Assembly: GCA_018819175.1 (NCBI GenBank) | Contig: JAHJQQ010000026.1 | Span: 7,268-71,267 of the forward strand | Direction of reading: 5' to 3' | Source of the DNA: Gammaproteobacteria bacterium | Lineage (GTDB): Bacteria; Pseudomonadota; Gammaproteobacteria; Thiohalobacterales; Thiohalobacteraceae | DNA: 64,000 nt | Shown: positions 43,571 to 52,175 of the stretch, piece by piece | Layout: each line of letters starts with the position of its first letter | How positions within the stretch are numbered: the stretch's first letter is position 1 | Program-made: the position numbers and the translations under genes | Notes under the pieces: generated by a model | Databases searched by the model: none | What the model saw: only the letters and a program-made list of their open reading frames with translations | What the model was told of the DNA's origin: nothing

Positions 43571-45036
43571 ACCAGATCGTACTCATCGTGGTGTTGCCGT
43601 TACTCGCGGCGTTTCTGGTGCCGATTGTGGCGCGCATGTCCGCGTCACTGGGTGCAGCCTTGGGTCCGTTGGTGATGGGCGTTTGCCTGTGGATCACCGG
43701 CACTGTCGCCATCGAATCGGCGGGCAATGCCTTCGCCATCAACATCGGTGGCTTCATGCCACCCTTGGGCATCACGTTCTTCGTCGATCGGCTGGCCCTG
43801 CTGTTCGCCTTTCTGACCGCGCTGCTGGTGCTGGTACTCTGGCCATTCCAGGGTGAGCATCGCCCACGTGAACATGCACTCACCCTGATTCTCGCCGCAG
43901 CCTCCGGCGGTCTGGCGCTGTCGGGCGATCTTTTCAATATTTATGTGTTCTACGAATTGGTCTCGGTGGCCTCGTTCGGTTTAGTAGCAACCGGACGTCG
44001 GTCCAGCGCCCCTGCCATACGTTATCTGATCCTCAGCGGTTTCGGTTCCGTGCTGGCGCTGGTCGGTATCGCACTGGTCTATACCCAGACCGGCACGCTG
44101 AACCTCGCGCATCTGTCCCAACTCGCGCCCACGCATCTCATTAATCCTATTGGCTTGGCCGCCTTTGCATTGATCTTGCTCGGTGTCGGTGTCAAAGCGG
44201 AACTGTTTCCGGTCAACACCTGGGTACCGGAAGTCTATGCCACAGCACCGAACCGCGTAAGCGCCCTGCTCGCCGGCTTGGTTTCGAAATTGGCTGCGTT
44301 GGTAATTTTACGCCTGCTGGTGTTGGTGTTCGCCCAGGAACAGGCGTTGCTGGTGATGTTGCTGCTGGGACTGCTCGGCGTAATCACCGGTGAACTCGCC
44401 GCCTGGCGCGCGCAGGACATGAATCGCATGCTCGCCTATTCCTCCATCGGGCAGCTGGGTATGGTGTTTGTCGCCTTTTCCATTCCCGGCGAGACAGGCG
44501 TGTTCGCCGGACTCGCCATCGCGCTGCATCATCTGGTCGTCAAACCGGCACTGTTTCTGCTCGCCGCGCGTTGGGGTGGCGCCCTGTCAGGATTGGCCGG
44601 CGCGGCCGGAGGCAATCTGCCGGCGGCGCTGCTGTTCACTTTGTTTGCGCTGTCATTAGTCGGTGTTCCACCCTTGCCCGGCTTCTGGGCCAAGCTGCTG
44701 TTAGTGATGGGACTGGCTGAACAGGTCGGTCCGCTTTATCACTTCGCGCTCGCCGGCATCCTGATCGCAACAGTGGTTGAAGCGAATTATCTGTTCAGAA
44801 TTGTTTCGACACTGTTCCATCGCGATAGCCCTGCCTCACCCGCACCACAAAAACACAGCGGTGGCGATATCGCCACCGCCGGACTCTTCGGCGCAAGTCT
44901 GATCGCGGCCGTGCTGTTGCTGATACCGCTGAGTCAAAGTCTGAAAACCATTGCCCAACAGACCGCGGATGCCGCTGCGTATCGCGCGGTGGTCACACTG
45001 GCACCGACAACATCGACCTTGGGGGATACACAATGA
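43567..45036 (+). CDS. mrpD: MrpD-like (NuoM/N-type) antiporter subunit, first copy (MbsH position)
   Basis: The 489-aa membrane protein has about 14 helices and the proton-conducting transporter pattern: LFNIYVFYELVSVASFGLVA (the TM5 Glu), KAELFPVNTWVPEVYATAP (Lys of TM7) and ARWRAQDMNRMLAYSSIGQL-type region. A central HHLVVKPALFLLAARWGGAL has the TM12 Lys. These are the ion-channel residues of complex I antiporter-like subunits. A second related subunit follows, as in MBX/MBS. It overlaps both neighbours by four bases. Confidence 0.92.
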   Translation: MNQIVLIVVLPLLAAFLVPIVARMSASLGAALGPLVMGVCLWITGTVAIESAGNAFAINIGGFMPPLGITFFVDRLALLFAFLTALLVLVLWPFQGEHRPREHALTLILAAASGGLALSGDLFNIYVFYELVSVASFGLVATGRRSSAPAIRYLILSGFGSVLALVGIALVYTQTGTLNLAHLSQLAPTHLINPIGLAAFALILLGVGVKAELFPVNTWVPEVYATAPNRVSALLAGLVSKLAALVILRLLVLVFAQEQALLVMLLLGLLGVITGELAAWRAQDMNRMLAYSSIGQLGMVFVAFSIPGETGVFAGLAIALHHLVVKPALFLLAARWGGALSGLAGAAGGNLPAALLFTLFALSLVGVPPLPGFWAKLLLVMGLAEQVGPLYHFALAGILIATVVEANYLFRIVSTLFHRDSPASPAPQKHSGGDIATAGLFGASLIAAVLLLIPLSQSLKTIAQQTADAAAYRAVVTLAPTTSTLGDTQ

Positions 45037-46904
45037 CACCCTTGGATTACCTGCTGCTGTTGTCGTTGCTGACCGTTGTGATTGCACTCGTGGCGGGTCA
45101 TCGCAGCATGGGCGGTGTCTGGCTGACATTCACCTATGCCGCACAGCTCGGTGGTCTCATGCTGATGGCGGGACTGACGAATCAACCCGATGTCATTACT
45201 TCATCCCTGAGTTTCACCATACTCGGACAATCTCTCACCTGGCGTTACGACGCGCTGTCCTGGTACTTCGCCCTGATCACCATCTCGGCCGGCCTGTTGA
45301 GCACCATGTACACGGCGGGTGATTGGGGTGAAAAATTTCGCGCCGACGGTGGCAATCTGTGGCTGCTGCATGTCGCCATTGCATTGAATGTGCTGTCCAT
45401 GCTGATCCTGCTCGGCAGCGGCGATCTGCTCACACTGTTCATCGGCTGGGAACTGGTGAGCTGGGCGAGCTTCCTGCTGATGATCCTGGCCGGTGGTCCG
45501 TCGATTCAGGCAGCGATCCGCTATATCACTTACGCCATGGGCGGCGCCATGGCGATCCTCGCCGGACTGGCGCTGATCTATGGCCATACGGATTCGTTCA
45601 CCTATCCAGCCGCTGCGAACATCCTGCACTCGCTATCGACAGCGCATCTGTGGGCACCGCTGCTGCTGTTGACCCTCGGCTTTGGCGTGAAAATGGCATT
45701 ACTGCCGTTGCATCTCTGGCAGGCCGCCGCCTATGCGCACACCCCGGGACCGGGCGCCGCCTTCCTCGGTGCGATCTCTTCACGCATGGGATTGTATGCA
45801 CTCATCGTGGTGTTGATTCAGTTGGTCGGGCTGGTACGTGTGATCGAACTGCCGGTGCTGTTCAGTTTTATCAGCGCGCGGGACGTACTCGCCTGGGTGG
45901 CCGCCTTCACCATCATCTTCCCGACCTTCACGGCACTGCGGCAGAACGATGCGCGCATGCTGCTGGCCTGGCACGGTATCGGTCAGGGCGGCTACATGCT
46001 GCTGGGACTCGTGATGGGCGACGCATTGGGCAGCGCCGGCGGACTGATGCATGTGTTCAATCACGCAACCTATCAGGCCGCCCTGTTCTTCTCCGTCGCC
46101 GCGGTGGTCTATCGCACCGGCACCGCCGATCTCAATCGTCTTGGCGGTCTGGTTGCGCGCATGCCGCTGTCGTTCCTGGCCATGCTGGTCGGCATCATCG
46201 GCCTCGCCGGTCTGCCGCCGATGAACGGTTTCGTGTCCAAATGGCTGGTGTATCGCTCATTGATGCTGGAAGGTGAACCGCTGCTGTTCGTCGCCGCCGT
46301 CGTCGGCACACTCGGCACCATCCTGTCGGTCTACAAGCTGATCCACAATATGTTCCTCGGCCAGTTGCGCGTCGAACATGAAAACATTCGCGAAGCACCC
46401 TGGAGCATGACCGCACCGATGCTGATCCTGTCGGTGGTGGTGTTCGTCACCGGGCTGATGCCGGGTCTGGTACTGCAATGGATCGCGGGCATACAGGCGA
46501 CCGTCGGATTGCCCGTGATCGATTATAGCCTCGGTGGTCTGGATTCCGCGCAGGGCAGTCTGGATATGCTGTGGGTGGTCGGTGTGCTGTTCGCCGGTTT
46601 CGGTATCGGCGCCGTGCTGTTCTATTCCGGCGGCCGCACGCATCGCGTCCATCAGTTGGATAATTATGCCGGAGGACACTTCCTGTCGGCGGATATCCGT
46701 TATCACTACAGCGATAATTTCTACCCCGGTCTGATGCGCCTGATCGGGCCGTTGTACCGCTATAGCTTCGCCTGGCTCGAATCGGCCGTGCAATCTGGCC
46801 TTGGTCTGCTGTCGCTGAGCACGCAAGGCTTCTATCGACGGGTCGCACCAGCCAATTACGCGCTGGTGACGGCGGTGCTGGTTCTGCTGTGGGTGATGCT
46901 GTAA
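45033..46904 (+). CDS. Second antiporter-like subunit (NuoL/MbsH'-type)
   Basis: The 623-aa protein has about 16 helices. The antiporter-family motif is LFIGWELVSWASFLLMILAG; then KMALLPLHLWQAAAYAHTPG has the Lys and His of TM7, and ALRQNDARMLLAWHGIGQGG follows. Later FNHATYQAALFFSVAAVVYR carries no Lys at the usual place, as in some H' subunits. The C-terminal extension (about residues 500-623) ends in a helix and is long enough to hold an HL-like lateral helix. Its stop shares one base with the NuoH-like start (TAATG). Confidence 0.88.
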   Translation: MTPLDYLLLLSLLTVVIALVAGHRSMGGVWLTFTYAAQLGGLMLMAGLTNQPDVITSSLSFTILGQSLTWRYDALSWYFALITISAGLLSTMYTAGDWGEKFRADGGNLWLLHVAIALNVLSMLILLGSGDLLTLFIGWELVSWASFLLMILAGGPSIQAAIRYITYAMGGAMAILAGLALIYGHTDSFTYPAAANILHSLSTAHLWAPLLLLTLGFGVKMALLPLHLWQAAAYAHTPGPGAAFLGAISSRMGLYALIVVLIQLVGLVRVIELPVLFSFISARDVLAWVAAFTIIFPTFTALRQNDARMLLAWHGIGQGGYMLLGLVMGDALGSAGGLMHVFNHATYQAALFFSVAAVVYRTGTADLNRLGGLVARMPLSFLAMLVGIIGLAGLPPMNGFVSKWLVYRSLMLEGEPLLFVAAVVGTLGTILSVYKLIHNMFLGQLRVEHENIREAPWSMTAPMLILSVVVFVTGLMPGLVLQWIAGIQATVGLPVIDYSLGGLDSAQGSLDMLWVVGVLFAGFGIGAVLFYSGGRTHRVHQLDNYAGGHFLSADIRYHYSDNFYPGLMRLIGPLYRYSFAWLESAVQSGLGLLSLSTQGFYRRVAPANYALVTAVLVLLWVML

Positions 46905-47803
46905 TGGATGCGCTGCACATACTGATCGAACTGACACTGATGCCACTGGTCGCCTTCGTGGTCGGCCTGTTCATGGTGTTGATGATGCGGCGCATCGCCG
47001 CCAGGATTCAGCGCCGTGTCGGTCCGCCGCTGCTGCAGCCGCTGTATGACATATTGAAGTTATATGGCAAACAGACGCAGATTTCGCACGGCATATTGCA
47101 CGACATCGGCATCATCATGGCTGTGGGCGGATATATTGCCGCGGAGACCATGCTGCCGGTGCCGGGCATGAACGGTATCGCCGACAAGGCCGGCCTGATC
47201 ACGCTGGCCTATGTATTGATGGTGCCTTCGCTGGGTCTGGCGCTGGGCGTCGGTCAGTGCGCCAATCCGAACGGTTCCATCGGCATCTCACGCGCATTGA
47301 CCGCTATGCTCGCCTACGATATCCCCTTCGTGATTGTAATCTTCGGCGTCGCCTGGCAGGCCGGCAGCAATAATCTGGTCGATATCATTGCACTGCAGCA
47401 GGTCGACGGTATCGCCAGTTGGGGCATCGTTCAGACACCCTTGCTGGCCTTCGCCGGACTGTTCGCCCTGCACGCCATCCTTGGTAAACATCCGTTCGAG
47501 ATCTATATCGCGCCCGCCGAAATCGCCACCGGCCCGATGGTGGAAATGGGCGGCAAATACCTCGGCGGTCTGTTCGTGATGCAGTGCTTTCAGCTCTATA
47601 CCGCCGGCGTCATCTACACCAGCCTGTTTCTGGGCGGCGGCGAGAATTGGCTGACATTCCTGGTCAAGAGTTTCGCCGTGGTCGCCGTGCCGATCTGCAT
47701 CGCCTATCTGTTTCCGCGCTTCCGCACCGAGGACGTTGTGCGGCTGGTGTGGAAGTGGCCGGTCATGCTTGGGCTGATCGGTATCGCGTTTGTGATGAAC
47801 TGA
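46904..47803 (+). CDS. NuoH-like membrane subunit (MbxM/MbsM position)
   Basis: The 299-aa protein has eight hydrophobic helices and the NuoH/HyfC signature RIQRRVGPPLLQPLYDILKL and GKHPFEIYIAPAEIATGPM, where the latter is close to the quinone-site loop of complex I. It also resembles the membrane-bound hydrogenase subunit MbhM. The start at 46904 overlaps the preceding stop by one base; an upstream ATG at 46889 lies inside that gene. This subunit connects the peripheral arm to the antiporter arm. Confidence 0.9.
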   Translation: MDALHILIELTLMPLVAFVVGLFMVLMMRRIAARIQRRVGPPLLQPLYDILKLYGKQTQISHGILHDIGIIMAVGGYIAAETMLPVPGMNGIADKAGLITLAYVLMVPSLGLALGVGQCANPNGSIGISRALTAMLAYDIPFVIVIFGVAWQAGSNNLVDIIALQQVDGIASWGIVQTPLLAFAGLFALHAILGKHPFEIYIAPAEIATGPMVEMGGKYLGGLFVMQCFQLYTAGVIYTSLFLGGGENWLTFLVKSFAVVAVPICIAYLFPRFRTEDVVRLVWKWPVMLGLIGIAFVMN

Positions 47804-47960
47804 GTGTTCGTTAATACGTCCCTTCTCCCTCCGGGAGAAGGACAGGATGAGGGAGCTAATTAAAAATGCCATTGATGATAATTCCCCCCTCTCCCCAACC
47901 CTCTCCCGGAGGGAGAGGGGGTAATGTAGAAGTATGCAGCACCCCTAGAGGGATACAACC
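47804..47960. repeat. REP-type palindromes inside the respiratory operon
   Basis: The 157-bp gap between the NuoH- and NuoB-like genes holds two hairpins, at about 47819-47853 (CTTCTCCCTCCGGGAGAAG) and 47884-47921 (CCCTCTCCCGGAGGGAGAGG). Both belong to the CCCTCTCCC family. It is the only large gap in a run of overlapping genes. Confidence 0.75.
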
Positions 47961-48656
47961 ATGATCAAAGACATCCCCATCATCGCTGAACAGGCACAGC
48001 AGCCGCGCCGCACCAACCCGCTCGCGCATGTGTTCGACGAGCTGATGAACTTTGCCCGCTCGCGTTCGCTGTTCATGCTGCATTACTGCACCGGCTGTGG
48101 CGCTATCGAACTGCCGCCGGCCATGACCTCGCGCTTCGACATGGAACGCCTGGGTATTCAACCCATGGTCACGCCACGTCAGGCGGATATCCTGCTGGTC
48201 ACCGGGTATGTCTCCATCAAAACCCTCAAGCGCATCATCCTCACCTATGAACAGATGGGTTCGCCGAAACACGTCATCGGCATCTGTTCCTGCACCGTCA
48301 ATGGCGGCATGTACTGGCAGAGCTATGCGACCGCCAAGAAGCTCGACGAATATCTCCCGGTCGATCTCTACATCGCCGGCTGCATGCCGCGCCCCGAGGC
48401 AGTCATCTCCGGCCTGCAGAAGCTGATCGACAACATCAAGCACGGCAAGTCGGACAACTGGAAGGATTATTACCAGCGCTACGATCATTATCTCGGCAAC
48501 CAGCAGCATCTGTTCGGCAACAACTGGCAGACGCCGACCGATGTGATCGGCGAGGCACGTGAATATGGTCTGTTCGGGCCGCAGACGCTTGGCCAGCACA
48601 CCGAACTGCTGGAATCCGTGCAGAAACCCCTGCAGCCGCTGGAGATGAAACTGTGA
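47961..48656 (+). CDS. NuoB-like iron-sulfur subunit (MbxJ/MbsJ position)
   Basis: The 231-aa soluble protein has the hydrogenase-small-subunit-like cluster pattern: HYCTGCGAIELPP (C43, C46), GICSCTVNGGMYWQ (C109, C111) and AGCMPRPEAVISGL (C141). The CxxC spacing of the first pair differs from the CC of complex I NuoB and agrees with group 4 hydrogenase and Mbx-type proteins. One [4Fe-4S] cluster, equivalent to N2 or the proximal cluster, is expected. Its stop overlaps the NuoC-like start by four bases. Confidence 0.9.
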   Translation: MIKDIPIIAEQAQQPRRTNPLAHVFDELMNFARSRSLFMLHYCTGCGAIELPPAMTSRFDMERLGIQPMVTPRQADILLVTGYVSIKTLKRIILTYEQMGSPKHVIGICSCTVNGGMYWQSYATAKKLDEYLPVDLYIAGCMPRPEAVISGLQKLIDNIKHGKSDNWKDYYQRYDHYLGNQQHLFGNNWQTPTDVIGEAREYGLFGPQTLGQHTELLESVQKPLQPLEMKL

Positions 48657-49207
48657 GTCAGGAACTGACGCGCATGCTCGATACGCTGACCAAAGACATC
48701 GCCGGCGCGAAGGTCACGCTCAAGCGTGCGCGACGCATGCGCATCGATGTCGATGCCGATGCCCTGCCCGCCCTTCTGGAACTGTTGCAGGGGCGCGGCA
48801 GCTACGTGCACCTATCCGCCATCAGCTGCGTCGACTGGATTGACGATAACCAGTTCGAACTTGTCTATCACGTCTGGTCTTACGAAAGTAACTCGCTAGT
48901 GTCCGCGCATACCCGCATCCCGCGCGATCCGGGCGTGTATCTGTCGATCTACGATCTGTACAAACCGGCGGCGTTTTTCGAGCGCGACATTCATGAAATG
49001 TTTGGTCTGTATTTCGAAGGCAGCCCATCAATGGAAAAATTCATCCTCACCGAATGGGAAGGTCCGCCACCGATGCGCAAGGATTTCGATGCCGAAGCCT
49101 GGGTGAGAGATACCTTCACTGAACGCGACTACAACCCCGAGTGGTTAAAGGAACTCACCGACGCCGGCGGTGGTATCGCGATCCGTCCGCAGGATATTCG
49201 CAAATGA
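48653..49207 (+). CDS. NuoC-like subunit (MbxK/MbsK position)
   Basis: The 184-aa protein starts at GTG (48653). It shows the NuoC fold with YVHLSAISCVDWIDDNQFEL, the beta-strand HVWSYESNSLVSAHTRIPRD and FERDIHEMFGLYFEGSPSME, the invariant ERE/DMFG-type helix. It ends with GPPPMRKDF-type sequence and a charged tail. It has no cofactor. Its stop overlaps the NuoD-like ATG by four bases. Confidence 0.9.
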   Translation: MSQELTRMLDTLTKDIAGAKVTLKRARRMRIDVDADALPALLELLQGRGSYVHLSAISCVDWIDDNQFELVYHVWSYESNSLVSAHTRIPRDPGVYLSIYDLYKPAAFFERDIHEMFGLYFEGSPSMEKFILTEWEGPPPMRKDFDAEAWVRDTFTERDYNPEWLKELTDAGGGIAIRPQDIRK

Positions 49208-50346
49208 GACCGGAAAACTATCAGGCCATCAATCACCCGCCCAGCCATGAGTACGAGCTGAACTTCGGCCCCAACCATCCGGGTATCGAAGGCAACTATG
49301 CCCTCAAGGTCAAACTGCAGGGCGACCAGGTGGTCGAGGCGCATGCCGACGGCGGTTATCTGCACCGCGGTTTCGAAAAGCTGATGGAAGGCAGACTCTG
49401 GATACAGAACATCGCGCTGGTGCCGCGCATCTGCGTGCCCGATCCCGTGCCGATGGAAATGGCCTATTCACTGGCCGTGGAGGAACTTGGCGGCCTGGAA
49501 GTACCGATCCGCGCGCAATGGATACGCGTCATGCAGCTGGAGCTGTCGCGCATCGCCGCGCACCTGTTCACCTTCGGCGGCCATGCCGCAACGACAGGTA
49601 TGTACACCACTATGTACTGGGGTGTCGCCGATCGCGATCTGTTCCTGGATCTGTTCGAAGAACTCACCGGTGGTCGTGTCTACCATATCTACAACATTCC
49701 GGGTGGCGTGCGTCGCGATATTCCCGACGGTTATCTGGATCGCGTTACCTCAACGCTCGATTACCTGGAATCGCGTCTGCCGGATTACGACAACCTGTTT
49801 TTCACCAATCAGGTGTTCGTAAAACGCGCCACTGGCACCGGCACCATGACCCAGCAGCAGGCACTTGAATGGGGTGTGACAGGTCCGAACCTGCGCGCCA
49901 CGGGACTCAAACTGGATGTGCGGCGTGATGATCCCTATCTGGTCTATGACGAAATTGATTTCGATATCGCCACCGAAGAGGCCGGCGATGCATGGGCGCG
50001 CACCCTGGTACGTCGTAAAGAGTTGCAGCAAAGTATTCGCATCGTGCGTCAGGTGATCGAACGTTTGCCGTCCATCGGCGGTCCGATCCGCTGCCCGATC
50101 CCCAACCCGCTGGCCTGGAACGTTCCCGCCGGCGAGGCCTATGCGCGCATCGATTCGTCCAAAGGCGAGGTCGCCTATTACGTCGTGTCGACCGGCGGCG
50201 ACAAACCCTACCGTGTGCATGTGCGCGGACCGTCATCCATGCACGCGGTACAGGTGCTGGAGAATCTGGTCACCGGCGGCCGTCTCGAAGATGTCGCGCA
50301 GATCATGTTTTCCCTCGATGCCTGCCCGCCGGAGGTCGATCGCTGA
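49204..50346 (+). CDS. NuoD-like / [NiFe]-hydrogenase-large-subunit-like protein with half-lost Cys pairs
   Basis: The 380-aa protein has NFGPNHPGIEGNYALKVKL, HRGFEKLMEGR and a large C-terminal region with RGPSSMHAVQVLENLV and SLDACPPEVDR. [NiFe] hydrogenases bind nickel with CxxC near each end. Here these read RICVPD (C77, second Cys replaced by Asp) and DACPPE (C374, second replaced by Glu). Complex I NuoD has none. Such half-retained pairs are described for the MBX/MBS subunit L family. The enzyme should therefore have no NiFe site, and its redox substrate is unclear. The start overlaps the NuoC stop. Confidence 0.88.
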   Translation: MRPENYQAINHPPSHEYELNFGPNHPGIEGNYALKVKLQGDQVVEAHADGGYLHRGFEKLMEGRLWIQNIALVPRICVPDPVPMEMAYSLAVEELGGLEVPIRAQWIRVMQLELSRIAAHLFTFGGHAATTGMYTTMYWGVADRDLFLDLFEELTGGRVYHIYNIPGGVRRDIPDGYLDRVTSTLDYLESRLPDYDNLFFTNQVFVKRATGTGTMTQQQALEWGVTGPNLRATGLKLDVRRDDPYLVYDEIDFDIATEEAGDAWARTLVRRKELQQSIRIVRQVIERLPSIGGPIRCPIPNPLAWNVPAGEAYARIDSSKGEVAYYVVSTGGDKPYRVHVRGPSSMHAVQVLENLVTGGRLEDVAQIMFSLDACPPEVDR

Positions 50347-52175
50347 TGACCGATATCGACTACAAAGCCAAGGGCAGCATTCTAAATCCGCTGAAGAACC
50401 TGCAGTTCCTCGGCCGCCGTCCTGTCACGCAGCCACTGGAACCACGCCCGGCCTCGGCGAACTATCGCGGCTTTCATCTGAACGACTGGGAGAAATGCAT
50501 CGGCTGCAGCACCTGCCAGAAGGTCTGCGATAATGCCGCCATCACCATGGTGCGCATCCCGGACATCAAGGAAGACCCGGTCAATGGTATCCGCAATCTA
50601 CGCCCCGCCATCGACTATGGTCGCTGCTGCTGGTGCGGATTGTGCGTGGATATCTGCCCGACCGGTTCGCTCTCGCTGTCACGCGAATACGTCCACACCT
50701 GCACTCAGGATGAGATCGACAGTTACTTCGTGCTGCCGGATTCCAGCGGCATGCATGGCACCTACGGACACGGCTGGCGTAAGACCGCCGACGCCGATCT
50801 GGTCGATCTGTCGCGCCACCCGATGGCACATCTCGAACCCCCGCAGCGCAGCGACAATTTCGACGAGATCATGCTCGGCTTCACGCGTCAGGAGGCCATT
50901 CTCGAAGCCTCGCGCTGTGTGCAATGCGGCATGTGTCACGATGCCTGCCCGACACACATGGATGCGCCGGAATATATCCGCGCCATCTGGCAGGACGATC
51001 CGGAAGAGGCCGTGCGCCAGATCTACCGCACCAACCCCTTCCCCGAGGTCTGCGGTCGCGTCTGCACCCATCGCTGCGAAACCGCCTGCTCGATCGGTCG
51101 GCGCGGTGAACCGGTCGCGATCCGTTGGCTGAAACGTTATGCCATGGATGCGGTAGCACCGGAACGTGTAAAAGAAATCGCGGCGGAATCCAAATCCGAT
51201 TACATGACCGGCAAGCGTATCGCCATCATCGGCGCAGGCCCAGCCGGCCTGACGGCCGCGTTTGACCTGATCAAGCAAGGCCATCAGGTGGATGTCTACG
51301 AAGGATTATCCGAGGCCGGCGGCATGACGCGCTGGGGCATTCCCGAATATCGCCTGCCGGCCGCGGCGCTCGCGCGTGATGTCGATGTCATCACCTCGCT
51401 CGGTGTGCGCATTCACTACAACCGGTGGATCGGCCGTGATATCGACATGGCGACACTGCAACTCGAATACGATGCCGTGTTGCTCGCCATCGGCCTGGGC
51501 CTGGGGCGTTCCACTCGTATCCCGGGTTCGGATCATCCGCAGGTGCGTAAGGCCGTTGAGTTATTACGTGAGATATCCCAAGGCAGCGTCTTTGCAGTTC
51601 CACGTTCCGCGGTCGTGATCGGCGGCGGCAATGTCGCGATGGATATCGCCCGCAGTCTTGCGCGCCTGCAGAAACGCGAATACGGCACGGTACGGATCAC
51701 TGCCTGCGCCCTCGAGGATCGCGCACACTTCCTCGCCGACGAGATTGAGATCATCGAAGCCATTGAAGAAGGCATCGAGGTACTGGATGCACGCGGACCA
51801 CAACGTTGCGAGCAGCACGCCGATGGGCGGCTGCTCGGCCTGAAGACCTGGAAAGTGGACTCCATCTTCGATGAACAACAGCGTTTCGCACCGCGCTACG
51901 ACAACAGTGACGAACGCTTCCATGAAGGTGAGATGATTATCGAGGCCATTGGTCAGATGTCGGATGTCAGCGTACTTGGTCCGGAACTGACGGAGCTGCT
52001 CGAATGGAACCGTGGCCGACTCAAAGTCGATGCGGCAGGACGCACCAACCTGCCCTGGCTCTGGGCCGCGGGGGATTGTGTCAATGGACCGGACGTTGTA
52101 CACGCCGTCGCCGATGGACATCGGGTCGCCGCCAGTATCGATGCCTATTTGAATATCAGGGAGGATGTGGCATGA
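50346..52175 (+). CDS. Fusion of NuoI-like ferredoxin and GltD/NfnB-type FAD/NAD(P) oxidoreductase
   Basis: The 609-aa protein has the MbxN-like double [4Fe-4S] ferredoxin (CIGCSTCQKVC, C51-C61; CCWCGLCVDICP, C94-C104) and then the GltD-type cluster domain, with CVQCGMCHDACP (C191-C201) and CGRVCTHRCETAC (C236-C248). The FAD motif GAGPAG (296-301), NAD(P) motif GGGNVAMD (426-433) and a C-terminal FAD-contacting GDCVNGPDVVHAVADG complete it. So the electron-input arm of the complex carries a flavoprotein of the NADPH:ferredoxin/glutamate-synthase-small-subunit type in the same chain. It starts in an overlap with the NuoD-like stop and ends overlapping the ferritin-like gene. Confidence 0.92.
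   Translation: MTDIDYKAKGSILNPLKNLQFLGRRPVTQPLEPRPASANYRGFHLNDWEKCIGCSTCQKVCDNAAITMVRIPDIKEDPVNGIRNLRPAIDYGRCCWCGLCVDICPTGSLSLSREYVHTCTQDEIDSYFVLPDSSGMHGTYGHGWRKTADADLVDLSRHPMAHLEPPQRSDNFDEIMLGFTRQEAILEASRCVQCGMCHDACPTHMDAPEYIRAIWQDDPEEAVRQIYRTNPFPEVCGRVCTHRCETACSIGRRGEPVAIRWLKRYAMDAVAPERVKEIAAESKSDYMTGKRIAIIGAGPAGLTAAFDLIKQGHQVDVYEGLSEAGGMTRWGIPEYRLPAAALARDVDVITSLGVRIHYNRWIGRDIDMATLQLEYDAVLLAIGLGLGRSTRIPGSDHPQVRKAVELLREISQGSVFAVPRSAVVIGGGNVAMDIARSLARLQKREYGTVRITACALEDRAHFLADEIEIIEAIEEGIEVLDARGPQRCEQHADGRLLGLKTWKVDSIFDEQQRFAPRYDNSDERFHEGEMIIEAIGQMSDVSVLGPELTELLEWNRGRLKVDAAGRTNLPWLWAAGDCVNGPDVVHAVADGHRVAASIDAYLNIREDVA

Noticed and set aside
45359..46276. 305-aa ORF in another frame of the NuoL-like subunit
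   Set aside because: It is Arg-rich and out of frame with the clear 16-helix membrane protein; a typical high-GC shadow.
40979..52175. Calling the operon complex I or a membrane-bound hydrogenase
   Set aside because: It has no NuoE/F/G, it has an Mrp-type E/F/G/B/C set, and the NuoD-like protein keeps only one Cys of each NiFe pair.
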